In this document: piece by piece, positions 17,845 through 26,779 of the stretch
Layout of the letters: each line of letters begins with the position of its first letter
Position numbering within the stretch: position 1 is the first letter of the stretch
From: Leptospira dzoumogneensis
GTDB lineage: Bacteria; Spirochaetota; Leptospiria; Leptospirales; Leptospiraceae
Reading direction: 5' to 3'
Assembly (NCBI RefSeq): GCF_004770895.1
Contig: NZ_RQHS01000016.1
Location: forward strand, 154,496-218,495
DNA length: 64,000 nucleotides
The notes under the pieces: generated by a model
Told to the model about the DNA's origin: nothing
Databases searched by the model: none
The model's input: the letters and a program-made list of their open reading frames with translations, nothing else
Translations under genes and position numbers: made by a program

Positions 17845-18783
17845 TTATTGCTGAACACAAACCAAGGACTTAGTTACATTACAGAAATCAGGAGTCCCTG
17901 TAGATATTCCTCCTACAGTCGGATCCGAGTTCCCTGCAAAATTTCCTTGGAACGAACCTGAACTGGAAGTCCAGCCTTGGCATGTATTTGCAGTAGACCA
18001 ATCCGTCTGCAGACCGGTCCAGTATCCTGCGGATGTCGCACTTATCCCACTTCCAGTACTAAAAGCGAATAAAGCATTCGCATCCGTTGCGAATGCTTTT
18101 ACGAAAGTACCGCCTGCAAAATCTATATATTCTTTATTCGGCAGTAAAATCCAATCGATCTTAGAAGGCATTGCCCTTCTCCAAGTCCCTGCGACTGCAA
18201 AAGTTTTGTAAGTACCTGAAGGAAGTCCGCTGCCAAAGAGGTTATTCGCCTCATTCTGACAAACAAAGTCCCCCAAACCCCCAACGGCGAAATTTCCAGC
18301 ATAAGAAACCGGAGTTGCAAATAAGAATTTATCATTATCCTTTTGTAATATAGAATAAGGTATAGTCTCCGAACTAGGAGTAAGAATGGAGATCACGATA
18401 GAATTGTCGGTAGAATCCGAATCATCCGACGCTCCCGTTATAGTCAAACTTTGAGGAATATTATAATTGGAGGGAGTAAATGTCATCGTTCCGGGAGAAA
18501 TAGGAGCGATCGTAGAATTGCTTGTGGAAAAATTGTAAGTCACTGAAGTATCAGGTTTATGGACTAAAGAAATCGATAGGACTAAAGAGCCTCCTTCAGG
18601 CAGAGAATTTCCTCCGGTAATAATAAGCTCTTTATCGCATCCTGTGATAAAACAATTGATAATCGCATTTTCATAATATTCTTGTGTATTCGGGTCTCCG
18701 GGATTTTCGGATCTAATTGCGCAGGATGCCTGAAAAACCGAAAGGCAGATTGCAAAGAGTAAAGAGACCCGCTTTGTATACAT
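17845..18783 (-). CDS. DUF1554 domain lipoprotein
   Basis: The signal peptide ends VFQASC, a lipobox. Residues about 50-150 form an Ig-like or Calx-beta-like beta segment (LPEGGSLVLSISLVHKPDTSVTYNFSTSNSTIAPIS). The C-terminal half is DUF1554, a family expanded in Leptospira: GDFVCQNEANNLFGSG, TYKTFAVAGTWRRAMPS, ANTCQGWTSS and a final Cys-rich KSLVCVQQ. The fold is thought to be C-type lectin-like, with paired Cys residues. It is probably surface exposed. Function is unknown. Confidence 0.85.
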   Translation of the reverse strand: MYTKRVSLLFAICLSVFQASCAIRSENPGDPNTQEYYENAIINCFITGCDKELIITGGNSLPEGGSLVLSISLVHKPDTSVTYNFSTSNSTIAPISPGTMTFTPSNYNIPQSLTITGASDDSDSTDNSIVISILTPSSETIPYSILQKDNDKFLFATPVSYAGNFAVGGLGDFVCQNEANNLFGSGLPSGTYKTFAVAGTWRRAMPSKIDWILLPNKEYIDFAGGTFVKAFATDANALFAFSTGSGISATSAGYWTGLQTDWSTANTCQGWTSSSGSFQGNFAGNSDPTVGGISTGTPDFCNVTKSLVCVQQ

Positions 18784-18788
18784 AAAAC

Positions 18789-19502
18789 TTAAACCGGATC
18801 CTTAAAACGAGAAGACTCCGCACCATTATTGGATCCAAAACCTTCTCCCTGTTCCAAATAACTCTCTAATTCTTCTTTTAGGCCGTGAGGGAGTTGAAGT
18901 CCGGAACTTTCTATCCTTTCGTTATACTTACTAAAAGAAAATCTATGTCTTGAAGTTCCAAGATAAACGCTTAAAGCTTCCGAGCCCCATTCCAAAATGT
19001 CTCGGATATATTCCTCATTTTCTTCCAACTTCTCCGCATAAGGAATAAAAAGAGGTCTATTCACAGGGCGGCCGATAGTTCTATAAAATAAAAGCCTGCG
19101 AAGAACTTCGTGATCCTTCCAATTACCCGTATCAAGGGCTCTCTCTACCATTCTGAGATTGATACAGTCTAAAAATTCGATCTTTAGATTTTCATTCTTC
19201 AATCTTCTGCGAAGACTAGCTTTGATCTCTTCGGACTCGTATAAAAAATTAGGACAATATTCGGGACATTCTTGGTCCTTATGTAAATCACAATAATGTA
19301 ATAAAATACAATCGATATCCGAGGAAGGTTCTACGATCCCGAAATTGATCGAACCTAAAATTTCGACGCCGGTACGAAAGCCCTTATCCTCCAATTCCTT
19401 TAAAGCGATGCGGCAAGCCTGCATTCTTCTTAAAGCTTCTTTGGTATCGTAGTTGCGGTATTTGTTTTTAAGGGCTACGTATTTTTCTATAAGATAGGTC
19501 AT
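18789..19502 (-). CDS. Nucleotidyltransferase-domain protein
   Basis: The pol-beta-type nucleotidyltransferase signature is visible as [19 protein letters not shown], giving the GS and D-x-D metal-binding residues. A Cys/His cluster ([13 protein letters not shown]) follows directly and may bind zinc. The C-terminal half is helical. The substrate is unknown. The start overlaps the upstream esterase stop by four bases (ATGA), so the two are translationally coupled. The DUF1554 gene follows 5 bp after the stop. Confidence 0.8.
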   Translation of the reverse strand: MTYLIEKYVALKNKYRNYDTKEALRRMQACRIALKELEDKGFRTGVEILGSINFGIVEPSSDIDCILLHYCDLHKDQECPEYCPNFLYESEEIKASLRRRLKNENLKIEFLDCINLRMVERALDTGNWKDHEVLRRLLFYRTIGRPVNRPLFIPYAEKLEENEEYIRDILEWGSEALSVYLGTSRHRFSFSKYNERIESSGLQLPHGLKEELESYLEQGEGFGSNNGAESSRFKDPV

Positions 19503-20197
19503 TCGAACAGTTCTCGCAAATAGCGGTTCATACCGTGTAATACTATCTCCGGGATTTCATGTCCACCCGGAAATGCCAGTAACTCACCTACCCAGCCCGC
19601 GTCTTTTAACACTGTTTCCAATCTTTTCGCGGCAGGATAACCGAGCACAGGGTCCATTCTACCATGACTTTGAAAAAATTTATAGCCGGGAGTTTGTTTC
19701 GCATACTGAGACCAATGAGTCTCATCCAGCAAAGTTCCCGACAGAATGACAAGACCTTTGGGCTTTTTCTCTGCCTTGAGAGTAATCTCGGTCGCAAGCA
19801 TGGACCCTTGAGAAAAACCACCCAAGATAATACGATCCATTGGAACATCCAAGGCCTGGATCATCTCTTCTACCTTTTGTTTCGCCTCTGCCAGACCGGC
19901 CGGATAACGTTCAAAAAGTTCGCGAGAGCCTCCCGCAACCATGGCTCTTTGCAACGCCTCCATATCGATAGGGAACCAAGCCTTACCATTATAACCCGGC
20001 GCGATCGGGACTTCTAAGATCCCATCCGGAAAAATAAAATTTGTTCCCTCGGGAACGTCCATATAAGAATATAAAGGAAGAAGATCGAATGCGTTTGCAC
20101 CGTAACCATGCATAAAGATGACGTAAGGACCTTGTGGATCGCCTGGAATTCGAGCGGCTTTAACAGGACCTAATTGGACGAGCGGGATATCATACAT
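19499..20197 (-). CDS. Phospholipase/carboxylesterase family alpha/beta hydrolase
   Basis: This is a small serine hydrolase of the YpfH/acyl-protein-thioesterase group. The oxyanion region is [15 protein letters not shown], the nucleophile [10 protein letters not shown], the Asp lies in SHGRMDPVL and the His in PGGHEIP. I start at the ATG at 20197, preceded by AAGG with good spacing; the frame also runs upstream to a GTG at 20248 without a ribosome binding site. It is coupled to the nucleotidyltransferase gene by a 4-bp overlap. It probably acts on short acyl esters in the cytoplasm. Confidence 0.88.
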   Translation of the reverse strand: MYDIPLVQLGPVKAARIPGDPQGPYVIFMHGYGANAFDLLPLYSYMDVPEGTNFIFPDGILEVPIAPGYNGKAWFPIDMEALQRAMVAGGSRELFERYPAGLAEAKQKVEEMIQALDVPMDRIILGGFSQGSMLATEITLKAEKKPKGLVILSGTLLDETHWSQYAKQTPGYKFFQSHGRMDPVLGYPAAKRLETVLKDAGWVGELLAFPGGHEIPEIVLHGMNRYLRELFE

Positions 20198-20379
20198 GGT
20201 TTCCTTGTAAGGGAAGGTCTTGAAATTGGCAATACCATTCCGGAACACTTTTATAGGATCTAATCGTAAATCCTAATAACCGAAGAAAATATTAGAATTT
20301 TCAAAGGTATTTCATTAAAATTTAATGGTCTATGTGAAAAAATCAAATTTCTGTTAGGTTATCTGAAAGAAAGTTGTTT

Positions 20380-21180
20380 ATGCGAAATTTTATACTAATT
20401 TTTATATGCTCTATTTTTATCCAAAACTGCGGAATTGTACTTCTTACTCAGGACTTAAATCCTGAAAAAGATAATTTTTCAACTTTAGCAAGACTAGTAC
20501 TCGCAATAGTTCCTGCAGGATCATTGATCCATTACTTTCCAATGGATGATACTATATTCCCCAACGATGTAACACAAAACGGTTTAGACATGAACTCATA
20601 CGGAGTCGATATGCCGGTATTAGTTTCCGATCGTTTCGGCGTCCCAAATCACGCACTCTATTACAACGGAGCGGCCGGAACAGGAGCAACCACCCAAAGC
20701 GCAGCTAACGGAAACCAGGTCTTGGACGGAAGTACTTCTTCTTATACGATCAGCTTTTGGGCAAAGGGAACTTATCCTGCTTCCCCCGGCGGAGGAAGTA
20801 TGGGGATTTTTATAGCACAGGGAAACGGCTTCGGGATCCAATATTATAAAAATTATCCGTCTTCTTGCGGATCACTTAGGGCTTTCACTAATAATGGAAG
20901 TGTGGGAGATGTGGATCTAATCGGCCCATGCAATTTTGTCCCGGAAATTTGGCACCAGATTATCTTTGTCTGGGATTTGGAACAATCGACCGCAAGTTTA
21001 TATGTGGATAATATCTTGATCGCTCAACAAACAAATACAGGCAGTCAGAGACCTTGGAATGTGAACGCAAAGTTATCTTTCGCATATTCCCCCTTAGGCA
21101 GCAATTACGTAGAAGTAACGATAGACGAATTTAAAATTTATAATATGGCCTTGTCGCCGAATCGATATTGGATGCCCTAG
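20380..21180 (+). CDS. LamG/concanavalin-like lipoprotein
   Basis: The lipoprotein signal ends FIQNC. The mature part is a LamG-type jelly-roll domain: LIHYFPMDD opening strand, SSYTISFWAKG, the WHQIIFVWDLEQSTASLYVDNILI core and a closing TIDEFKIYNMALS. These are the usual LamG landmarks. The function is probably carbohydrate or protein binding at the surface. I choose the ATG at 20380; a TTG two codons upstream (20374) is in frame. Confidence 0.82.
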   Translation: MRNFILIFICSIFIQNCGIVLLTQDLNPEKDNFSTLARLVLAIVPAGSLIHYFPMDDTIFPNDVTQNGLDMNSYGVDMPVLVSDRFGVPNHALYYNGAAGTGATTQSAANGNQVLDGSTSSYTISFWAKGTYPASPGGGSMGIFIAQGNGFGIQYYKNYPSSCGSLRAFTNNGSVGDVDLIGPCNFVPEIWHQIIFVWDLEQSTASLYVDNILIAQQTNTGSQRPWNVNAKLSFAYSPLGSNYVEVTIDEFKIYNMALSPNRYWMP

Positions 21181-21197
21181 CCGGATTCGAAATCTTA

Positions 21198-21262
21198 ACA
21201 AGCTGCGATTCCCACGCAGAGGATAGAGCGCTTGCATGGGCGAAGGTCCGTAAAAACAACTA
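21198..21262. repeat. Partial copy of the dispersed GCTGCG..CACGCAGAG repeat
   Basis: The sequence AACAAGCTGCGATTCCCACGCAGAG followed by GCGCTTGCATGGGCGAAGGT closely matches the second module of the composite repeat at 28029-28100. It fills the gap between the LamG and YheT-like genes. Confidence 0.55.
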
Positions 21263-22423
21263 ACGCTTTTTTGCAGTCTTAGGTTTTGGCTTTTTTTTAA
21301 TTTTAGGCAATTGGTCCTGAACGGCTTTAAAATATTCGCAGACAAGATGATCCGACCAAGAGATCGCTTTCCATCCTTCAAAATATGCGATATGGCTTCC
21401 CCTTTTCGTATAAACATGGATCGAATTCGGAAGGTTTTCCAGCCAATGTAAATTTTCTAAAACATTCTGATTTATGCAGATGGGATCATCCTTTGCATTC
21501 AAAATCATAATCGGAGTTCGGATATTTTTCATTACCAGTGCGGGGTTCGAATACCGGTAATATTCTTCCTTATCTTCAAAACCGGAGAGCCTGTGCAAAC
21601 GATCCTGGAATTCGCCTAAGGTTCTGGATTCCATCACTTCCTGAAATCCTCCCACTGCAGATAAGGTTTCATAATGACGTTTCAAAAAATAATGAATCAG
21701 CCTTTGGCCCATGATCTTACTGTAAACCGGATGGACCCTATGAAATGCCCTTTCAATATCGTATGCCGGAGAAATTGCTACTGCGGCATCCAATAAACTT
21801 TTCGTTCCGGATTCTCCCAGGTATCGAGCAAGCAACCCGGAACCCGCAGAAATTCCTACTCCAAACAGAGGACTATTGGGAAATCGTTTTTTAATATATA
21901 AAAGTTGCTCTTTTAAATCCGAACTAGACCCCATTGTGTTTATTTGCGGCTTAGGGAGAGGAAGATTCCCATGTCCCCTCCTAATACAAACCACAGAAGC
22001 CCATTTCAACTGGGTCCGAATTGCTTTCACAATAGACTTAACGTCTTGCTCGTCCCCACTGATTGTATGAAAGACAATCACGATCGGATCGGAATCCGTT
22101 TTTTTCTTTCCATCAATATTGGACCAGGCAAGTCCAGTGACGCCTCTATCTTTCATTCTAAGATGTTCCAACTTATCGTAATGAAAAAATTCGGAACGAT
22201 ATTCTCTAAAAAGTAAGAGAGCCAGCATTAGATGATTATTAAAACACCAGAACGTAGGAAAATATTTTCTAGTTAAACGAGGACAATTTGCAATTACTCT
22301 CCTCACAAACTCGCCTTCGCTGAACTGAAGAACAGGTTTTTCTATCACCTCAAGAAAATAGTAAAATGTAAATGCTAGAATGAGAAATAAAATAAGATAA
22401 ACAATAGAGAAGAACGAGAGCAT
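21260..22423 (-). CDS. YheT/ABHD-type alpha/beta hydrolase with N-terminal membrane helix
   Basis: This 387-aa protein starts with a membrane anchor (FFSIVYLILFLILAFTFYYFL). The hydrolase fold follows: VVCIRRGHGN, nucleophile elbow FGVGISAGSGLLARYLGE, acid residue in ILNAKDDPI, and the His in RGSHIAYFEG. The pattern fits the UPF0017/YheT group of lipid-acting hydrolases. The C-terminus is lysine-rich (KIKKKPKPKTAKKR). The substrate is unknown. Confidence 0.85.
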   Translation of the reverse strand: MLSFFSIVYLILFLILAFTFYYFLEVIEKPVLQFSEGEFVRRVIANCPRLTRKYFPTFWCFNNHLMLALLLFREYRSEFFHYDKLEHLRMKDRGVTGLAWSNIDGKKKTDSDPIVIVFHTISGDEQDVKSIVKAIRTQLKWASVVCIRRGHGNLPLPKPQINTMGSSSDLKEQLLYIKKRFPNSPLFGVGISAGSGLLARYLGESGTKSLLDAAVAISPAYDIERAFHRVHPVYSKIMGQRLIHYFLKRHYETLSAVGGFQEVMESRTLGEFQDRLHRLSGFEDKEEYYRYSNPALVMKNIRTPIMILNAKDDPICINQNVLENLHWLENLPNSIHVYTKRGSHIAYFEGWKAISWSDHLVCEYFKAVQDQLPKIKKKPKPKTAKKR

Positions 22424-23440
22424 TCAAGAATCCAAATGAAAATACTTTAGGAAAGAATAGGCAGAGAAAGGCTATGGTCTATTACTTTATGATTTTTAGT
22501 ATCTAGGCAGGGGGAGGTCATGTAGGGGGAAGTATCCCCCTCGCTTCAGCCGCGTTACACGCGTCTTACGCTACCCCCTCTCCGGGAATCTACCGCTTCG
22601 AACCCCCCGGACCGGATTTTTTTCAATCCGAAACATTGCTTTTCTTTCCAAATTTAAAAAAGCTGCGTTCTCACGCAGAGGCACTGAGACGCGGAGATTA
22701 TGACTTTGTTTTTCCCTGTGTCCTTTGTGAACTCCGTGCGATTATATTCCAGGGTTCGCACAGAGACCACGGAGTTCACTGAGAGGGTAGAAAGAATATG
22801 GTTACGCGGGCTGCATTGGCGAACATACGCAAAGCCGCCCTCGAATAACAATCATCTTCATTTGTAGGAATTCCTACACGTGAGGAGGGTGAGAAAATTG
22901 ATTGTATAATTAGAAATCTGTGATAGAGGATTTTTTTGAGTAATTCATAGAACCGCCACCATCCCCCACCCAAAAGGGCGGGATTTTACCCGCCAGCTTT
23001 AAGCGGAATCGAATTTCCGTTCGACAAATTACCTTAGGAACTCCTACTCGAGACCCTCCTCAAACTTAAGCGTCATTCACTTGGAAACCTTTCGGGTGTG
23101 GTTTTCCTTCTTCTACCCTTATGGAGGCTTTGTAGAAATTGTTTGGCTACAACCTTAGGTTGGCGAGGAGAGCCTTTTATAGATTACTTAAATGTGCGAA
23201 ACATTTAAGACGTTATTCACACTTCTTACTGTATGCAGGTTGTGATAACTCAGTTCGCAAGAATTCTTCAAATTCAAACGACCAGTCGATTCCTGTCTTT
23301 CCCATTTGAATATTTTACGCGTTGAAGGAAAAATTGAACAGGGGTGGTTTGTTGGACAGCCATGAAACATGAACGAAGGACTCCATTTCAAGTCTTCGTC
23401 GAAGGTATTAAGATAAAAGAATCGGCGGCAAACCACTCTT
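22424..23440. repeat. Gene-free stretch with a full composite repeat
   Basis: No credible gene is seen in this 1-kb gap. Module 1 (22509-22616) has GGGGGAGG, TCCCCCTCGCTTCAGCC, ACGCGTCTTACGC and CGAACC..GGACCGG. Module 2 (22655-22697) is the GCTGCGTTCTCACGCAGAGG segment. Module 3 is the palindrome TGTAGGAATTCCTACA (22863-22878) followed by an ATTGATTG..AATTAGAAATCTGTGAT tail. A GCTACAACCTTAGGTT segment (about 23143) also recurs near 25785. Related copies follow the other two RHS cassettes. Confidence 0.7.
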
Positions 23441-23743
23441 TTAATCCTCCTTTCTTTCGTATATCCAAATTCCCTTATTCTTAATATTTGATAAAGAATC
23501 TGCAAAATACAAGCATACTTCCTCAACCTTCTGAAAATTCAGATCTGCAAGAACATTCGATGTAACTTCACTTAAATTTTCATAATCGGAATCCTCCGGC
23601 TCTCGATCTAAATAGGCTGTAACACGTAAGAATTGTAATCCTTCATATTCTACAATAATAGCCCGTATAGAATGATAAACCATTCCAAGAAGTGCTCTCT
23701 GAAGTGATAAGAGCAAATTAATTCTTAAATCGGAATCATGCAT
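23441..23743 (-). CDS. Putative immunity protein for the Ntox50-type RHS tip
   Basis: This 100-aa soluble protein is encoded 14 bp downstream of the toxin tip on the same strand. It starts with an amphipathic helix (LRINLLLSLQRALLGMV) and continues through alternating strands and helices (LRVTAYLDREPEDSDYENLSEVTSNVLADLNF). Small proteins with this LQRALLG...YLDREP...VLADL pattern recur after toxin tips, so immunity is the natural reading, but I cannot name the family. Neutralisation of the neighbouring RNase domain is inference from position and size. Confidence 0.7.
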   Translation of the reverse strand: MHDSDLRINLLLSLQRALLGMVYHSIRAIIVEYEGLQFLRVTAYLDREPEDSDYENLSEVTSNVLADLNFQKVEEVCLYFADSLSNIKNKGIWIYERKED

Positions 23744-23757
23744 TTATTCTTTTACCA

Positions 23758-24492
23758 TCAATTAGGATTAGAAGGAATAATGTGCGCACCAGTACCACTA
23801 TTATGAATCATGCCTTTTTTAGTAACAGTACCTTTACCAGTTTTAGGATCAACAGTTTCACCTATTGTTTTACCAAAATCGACTCTTGTCTTAACGTCAT
23901 TTACCGTTTCAGCCGATTTTACCCTTCCTGCATGGAAATCATCAAGCAATTGCTGGGCATTCTCAGTTAAAACACTATTACCTTTTCTAAAATTATTATG
24001 ACCACGGATATGTTTTCCTTGTTTCCCTTCATGAATTGTCTTAGATATGTGACCGAATCGTTTTTTAAAATTCGCTATCCGTAGCGTTCTCCCGATTGAC
24101 GTGCCTTTCGGGCCGCCAGTCACCCCACCGACAACACTACCTGTGAAATCAACAGCTAAATCAGCTTTCTCACTCGTCGTTAACGGGTCATTATTAGAAT
24201 ATCGTCCCGCTACATAACCAACTGTAGCTCCTGTTGAGAATACTCCACCTCCCAACATCATGTATCCGAGTGGAACTCCAAGTGTCCCGCCGGAAGTAAT
24301 CAAAGCAGCAGTTGATGCAGTATAACCCATTCCGATAAATGCGCTTTGATAAAACTTGCTCATCATTTCATATTTATTATCTTGAATAAGGCCCAAAGTT
24401 GATCTATAGCCTGTAACATGAATTGTATAGTCGCCATTTTTATCATAATGTACATTCCGACGTTGGTTTAACATTTTGCCAAGATCACCTTC
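23758..24492 (-). other. Variable tip C (Ntox50-type RNase domain)
   Basis: This stretch follows the shared DPTGH codons and has no similarity to tips A or B. It starts EGDLGKMLNQRRN, passes a hydrophobic Gly/Ala-rich linker with one or two membrane-like segments, and ends with the Ntox50-like domain. Confidence 0.75.
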
Positions 24493-25155
24493 ATGCCCGG
24501 TCGGATCCTTATACAGAATCGGATTTCCAGCAACATACATAAAGCGGTTCCAGTTCTGAGTAACGACACCTCGCTCTGGAATCACACTATCCGCGCTTGT
24601 AAACCTCGCGATCTGCGGATCGTAATATCTTGCATTATAAAAATAGAAATTAGTCTCTCTATCTAACTCTTGGGAGTTATACTTAGGAGCAAAGTCCAGA
24701 GTTCCTCTTTGGACAAGAGTCTCTCCATAAGGCTCATACTGCATTCTTGAGAGGGTATGAGCACCTTCATCCAAAACATGAGCAACAGAGTCTACCTGAT
24801 CCGTTAAGAAATACGCAGTGACTCCATCTTCATTTAGAGCAGCGATCCGCACTCCGTTTAAATAAACGTTATTAATAGAGCTTAAGATATTGGTTTCTTC
24901 AGAATATTCTAAGCCGTAGAATTTACTTGGATACAGGATCTCCTGGTTTTTGAAAGAAGCACCACTTGGAACTAATGCTTTCTTGCGAACTCTGAATCCA
25001 CCTTCGTCATAATAATAGTTACCGATAGTGGTGCTGAGTGCATCTTGGACCTGAGTGATCCTATTCTGGGAATCTACTGTGATCGTCTTGGTCAGGTCTT
25101 TGAAATTATCCCGCTGGTAAGTCATGTTCCCGGAGGAATCGTAGCTCATGACCAA
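23758..25155 (-). CDS. Orphan RHS 3' cassette C with Ntox50-type toxin tip
   Basis: The frame is open well beyond this start, to about 25342, where homology to the long RHS gene stops. It has no signal peptide, no SpvB domain and no early RHS repeats, so it is a displaced 3' end rather than a complete gene. Residues about 1-220 repeat the RHS core (YNARYYDPQIARFTSADS) and end in DPTGH. The 244-aa tip then follows. Its last 95 residues match polymorphic toxin type 50: KQGKHIRGHNNF, VLTENAQQLLDDF, VDFGKTIGETVDPKTG and MIHNSGTGAHIIP. Ntox50 is a predicted BECR-fold RNase. Expression may require recombination into the full-length gene. Confidence 0.8.
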   Translation of the reverse strand: MVMSYDSSGNMTYQRDNFKDLTKTITVDSQNRITQVQDALSTTIGNYYYDEGGFRVRKKALVPSGASFKNQEILYPSKFYGLEYSEETNILSSINNVYLNGVRIAALNEDGVTAYFLTDQVDSVAHVLDEGAHTLSRMQYEPYGETLVQRGTLDFAPKYNSQELDRETNFYFYNARYYDPQIARFTSADSVIPERGVVTQNWNRFMYVAGNPILYKDPTGHEGDLGKMLNQRRNVHYDKNGDYTIHVTGYRSTLGLIQDNKYEMMSKFYQSAFIGMGYTASTAALITSGGTLGVPLGYMMLGGGVFSTGATVGYVAGRYSNNDPLTTSEKADLAVDFTGSVVGGVTGGPKGTSIGRTLRIANFKKRFGHISKTIHEGKQGKHIRGHNNFRKGNSVLTENAQQLLDDFHAGRVKSAETVNDVKTRVDFGKTIGETVDPKTGKGTVTKKGMIHNSGTGAHIIPSNPN

Positions 25156-25342
25156 GCGATTATTTCCACTTTGGGTGGAATCGATCTGTGTGACTTGGTG
25201 GTTGGAATATTGGTAATTCCACTCGTCTATGAGGGTATTATCGTTAAAGTTATGATTTCGTTTTGCGAGTAGGTTCCCGTTCTTTGCGTATGCAAAACTT
25301 TGGCGGAAGGTTTTTGTGTAATTGTCTGCAGATTCTTGGTAT
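24493..25342 (-). repeat. RHS core 3' repeat, copy C (850 bp)
   Basis: This copy matches 26780-27629 and 29335-30184 with only scattered third-position differences by eye. Homology ends abruptly at its upstream edge, a few bases before the GGGGGAGGTCTCCCCC element. Confidence 0.85.
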
Positions 25343-25824
25343 TTATGATATATTGGGGGAGGTCTCCCCCTCGCTTCAGCCGCGTTACACGCGTCTTACG
25401 CTACCCCTCTCCGGGAATCCAAAGCTCCGAACCCCGGACCGGATTTGCGCCTTAACTCATTTTTACTCATGCAGAGACGCTAAGACGCGGCGAGTGGAGT
25501 GAAGCGGTTCGAATTAATTTGGAAGTTTTAGGAGAAGTTTTTTGTGATCTGATAGTCATAGGCGAAGATTCGTAAGACTCGCCAGCAAGCAAGAAACCCA
25601 GCATTCTGATTGAAAATTATATTTCTATGATTTAATCTTAGCGAAAACTGTAATCCGCAGACCCCATGCTAGTTGTTCTCTTAAGTCCTTTCCTAACCCG
25701 AGCCTCATCCAACTAATTACTTTGTAGCGAAATTTCCTTCTGCCTCTCATTGAAGGTTCTCCTTTTTCTCGAATTCCTTTCGCTACAATCTTAGGTCTGC
25801 AAGGGGAGTTTTTCTGTTTAATCT
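25343..25824. repeat. Gene-free spacer with composite repeat between cassettes C and B
   Basis: Module 1 runs from GGGGGAGGTCTCCCCC (25355) through ACGCGTCTTACGC to GGACCGGAT (25445). A reduced module 2 (CATGCAGAGACGC..AAGACGCGG) lies at about 25468-25490. A tail resembling module 3 (CTGATTGAAAATTATATTTCTATGAT) is at about 25597. GCTACAATCTTAGGTCTGCAAGGGGAG at about 25785 matches the segment near 23145. No credible gene is seen. Confidence 0.65.
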
Positions 25825-26061
25825 TTATATCTTTTTTTCAAAATAAAAGTAAATATCAATAATACCAAAAAGTAAGAACATAATGCCTGCTATTTTAATA
25901 TTTATAGTAAACCTTCGAGAACTAAAAAATCTTTTCAAATCTCCTTCTTCATACTGTGATTCTGAGGAATTTTGAATTAGTGAAGTTTTAAAGAGCAGAA
26001 AATATGCAATTAGGAACTTAGATAAACATTTTATAATGATGCCTAAATCATTACCATCCAT
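25825..26061 (-). CDS. Small membrane protein, putative immunity for RHS tip B
   Basis: This 78-aa protein has two membrane helices (IIKCLSKFLIAYFLLF and IKIAGIMFLLFGIIDIYFYF) and a polar loop between them. Its ATG lies inside the last codons of the RHS cassette, overlapping by 11 bases, so it is translationally coupled. Position, size and strand match an immunity gene. A membrane location would fit a toxin tip that acts on or crosses the membrane. No named family is recognised. Confidence 0.65.
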   Translation of the reverse strand: MDGNDLGIIIKCLSKFLIAYFLLFKTSLIQNSSESQYEEGDLKRFFSSRRFTINIKIAGIMFLLFGIIDIYFYFEKKI

Positions 26062-26779
26062 ATTTCGTCTCCGTTACTTTTGAACTGTTTGTTCGAGAAC
26101 CTCCTCCTCCGGGGCTTCCAACGCCAATTTCAAAAGTAAAATTATTGGTTCCCGGTGAGTACCCTAATCCTGCACCGACACCTTTTATATTTACATTAAA
26201 ATTTACCCCTTCGCCAGTCATTATATTCTCCATTTCCGCTTTATTTGGTTGTTTCCACGAAAGCACCCAGCCATATGAAGCGTTTCCTGAAAATGCCTTT
26301 GTCAGAGAACCGCCCGACAAAGCTTGACTTTCATAAACTGTTCCATAACGATCTATCATATATCCTCCGCCAGCTGTAAATTCTCCAGCTTTAGATATTC
26401 GCCCTGAACCTTGAGCTGACATGTAATCCGGAGAGCGATGGTTATTTATTAGTTTTGAATCACATGAAGGAGCTTGCCCAAAGCCAAATCCACAAATAGA
26501 AAGCTCCATAGCTTCCCTACCAACTCCTTTAGTTATATTCCAAACATCTTTTCTGGTGATTTCTGGCCAAAGTGATTTCTTAACTTTTGGTTTCAAAGTA
26601 ATCGGATCAATTCCTTTATTAAGAGGACGAATTTCCGGAGTGGTCGGACGACCCAATAGTTTTTGATCAGAAGGAAGTAATCCAGAACCTACTCCATTGG
26701 AATTTCGTGGGACAAATGCTGGACTCGCAGAGTTCGCCGTTTCATAAGGAGAAGGAAGAAGTTTTTTAGGAACTGCGTT
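26051..26779 (-). other. Variable tip B of the RHS locus
   Basis: The tip starts NAVPKKLLPSPYE directly after the shared DPTGH and shares nothing with tips A and C. Two Cys residues (SICGF, SCDS) and a Gly/Ser-rich C-terminus are its visible features. Confidence 0.7.

Noticed and set aside
22509..22616. tRNA-like appearance of the CTTCGAACC segments in the repeats
   Set aside because: The T-loop-like bases are not accompanied by an acceptor stem, D-loop or anticodon arm in any copy.
25263..25502. Plus-strand 79-codon frame across the repeat beside cassette C
   Set aside because: It runs from antisense RHS core into the GC-rich repeat and has no coding character.
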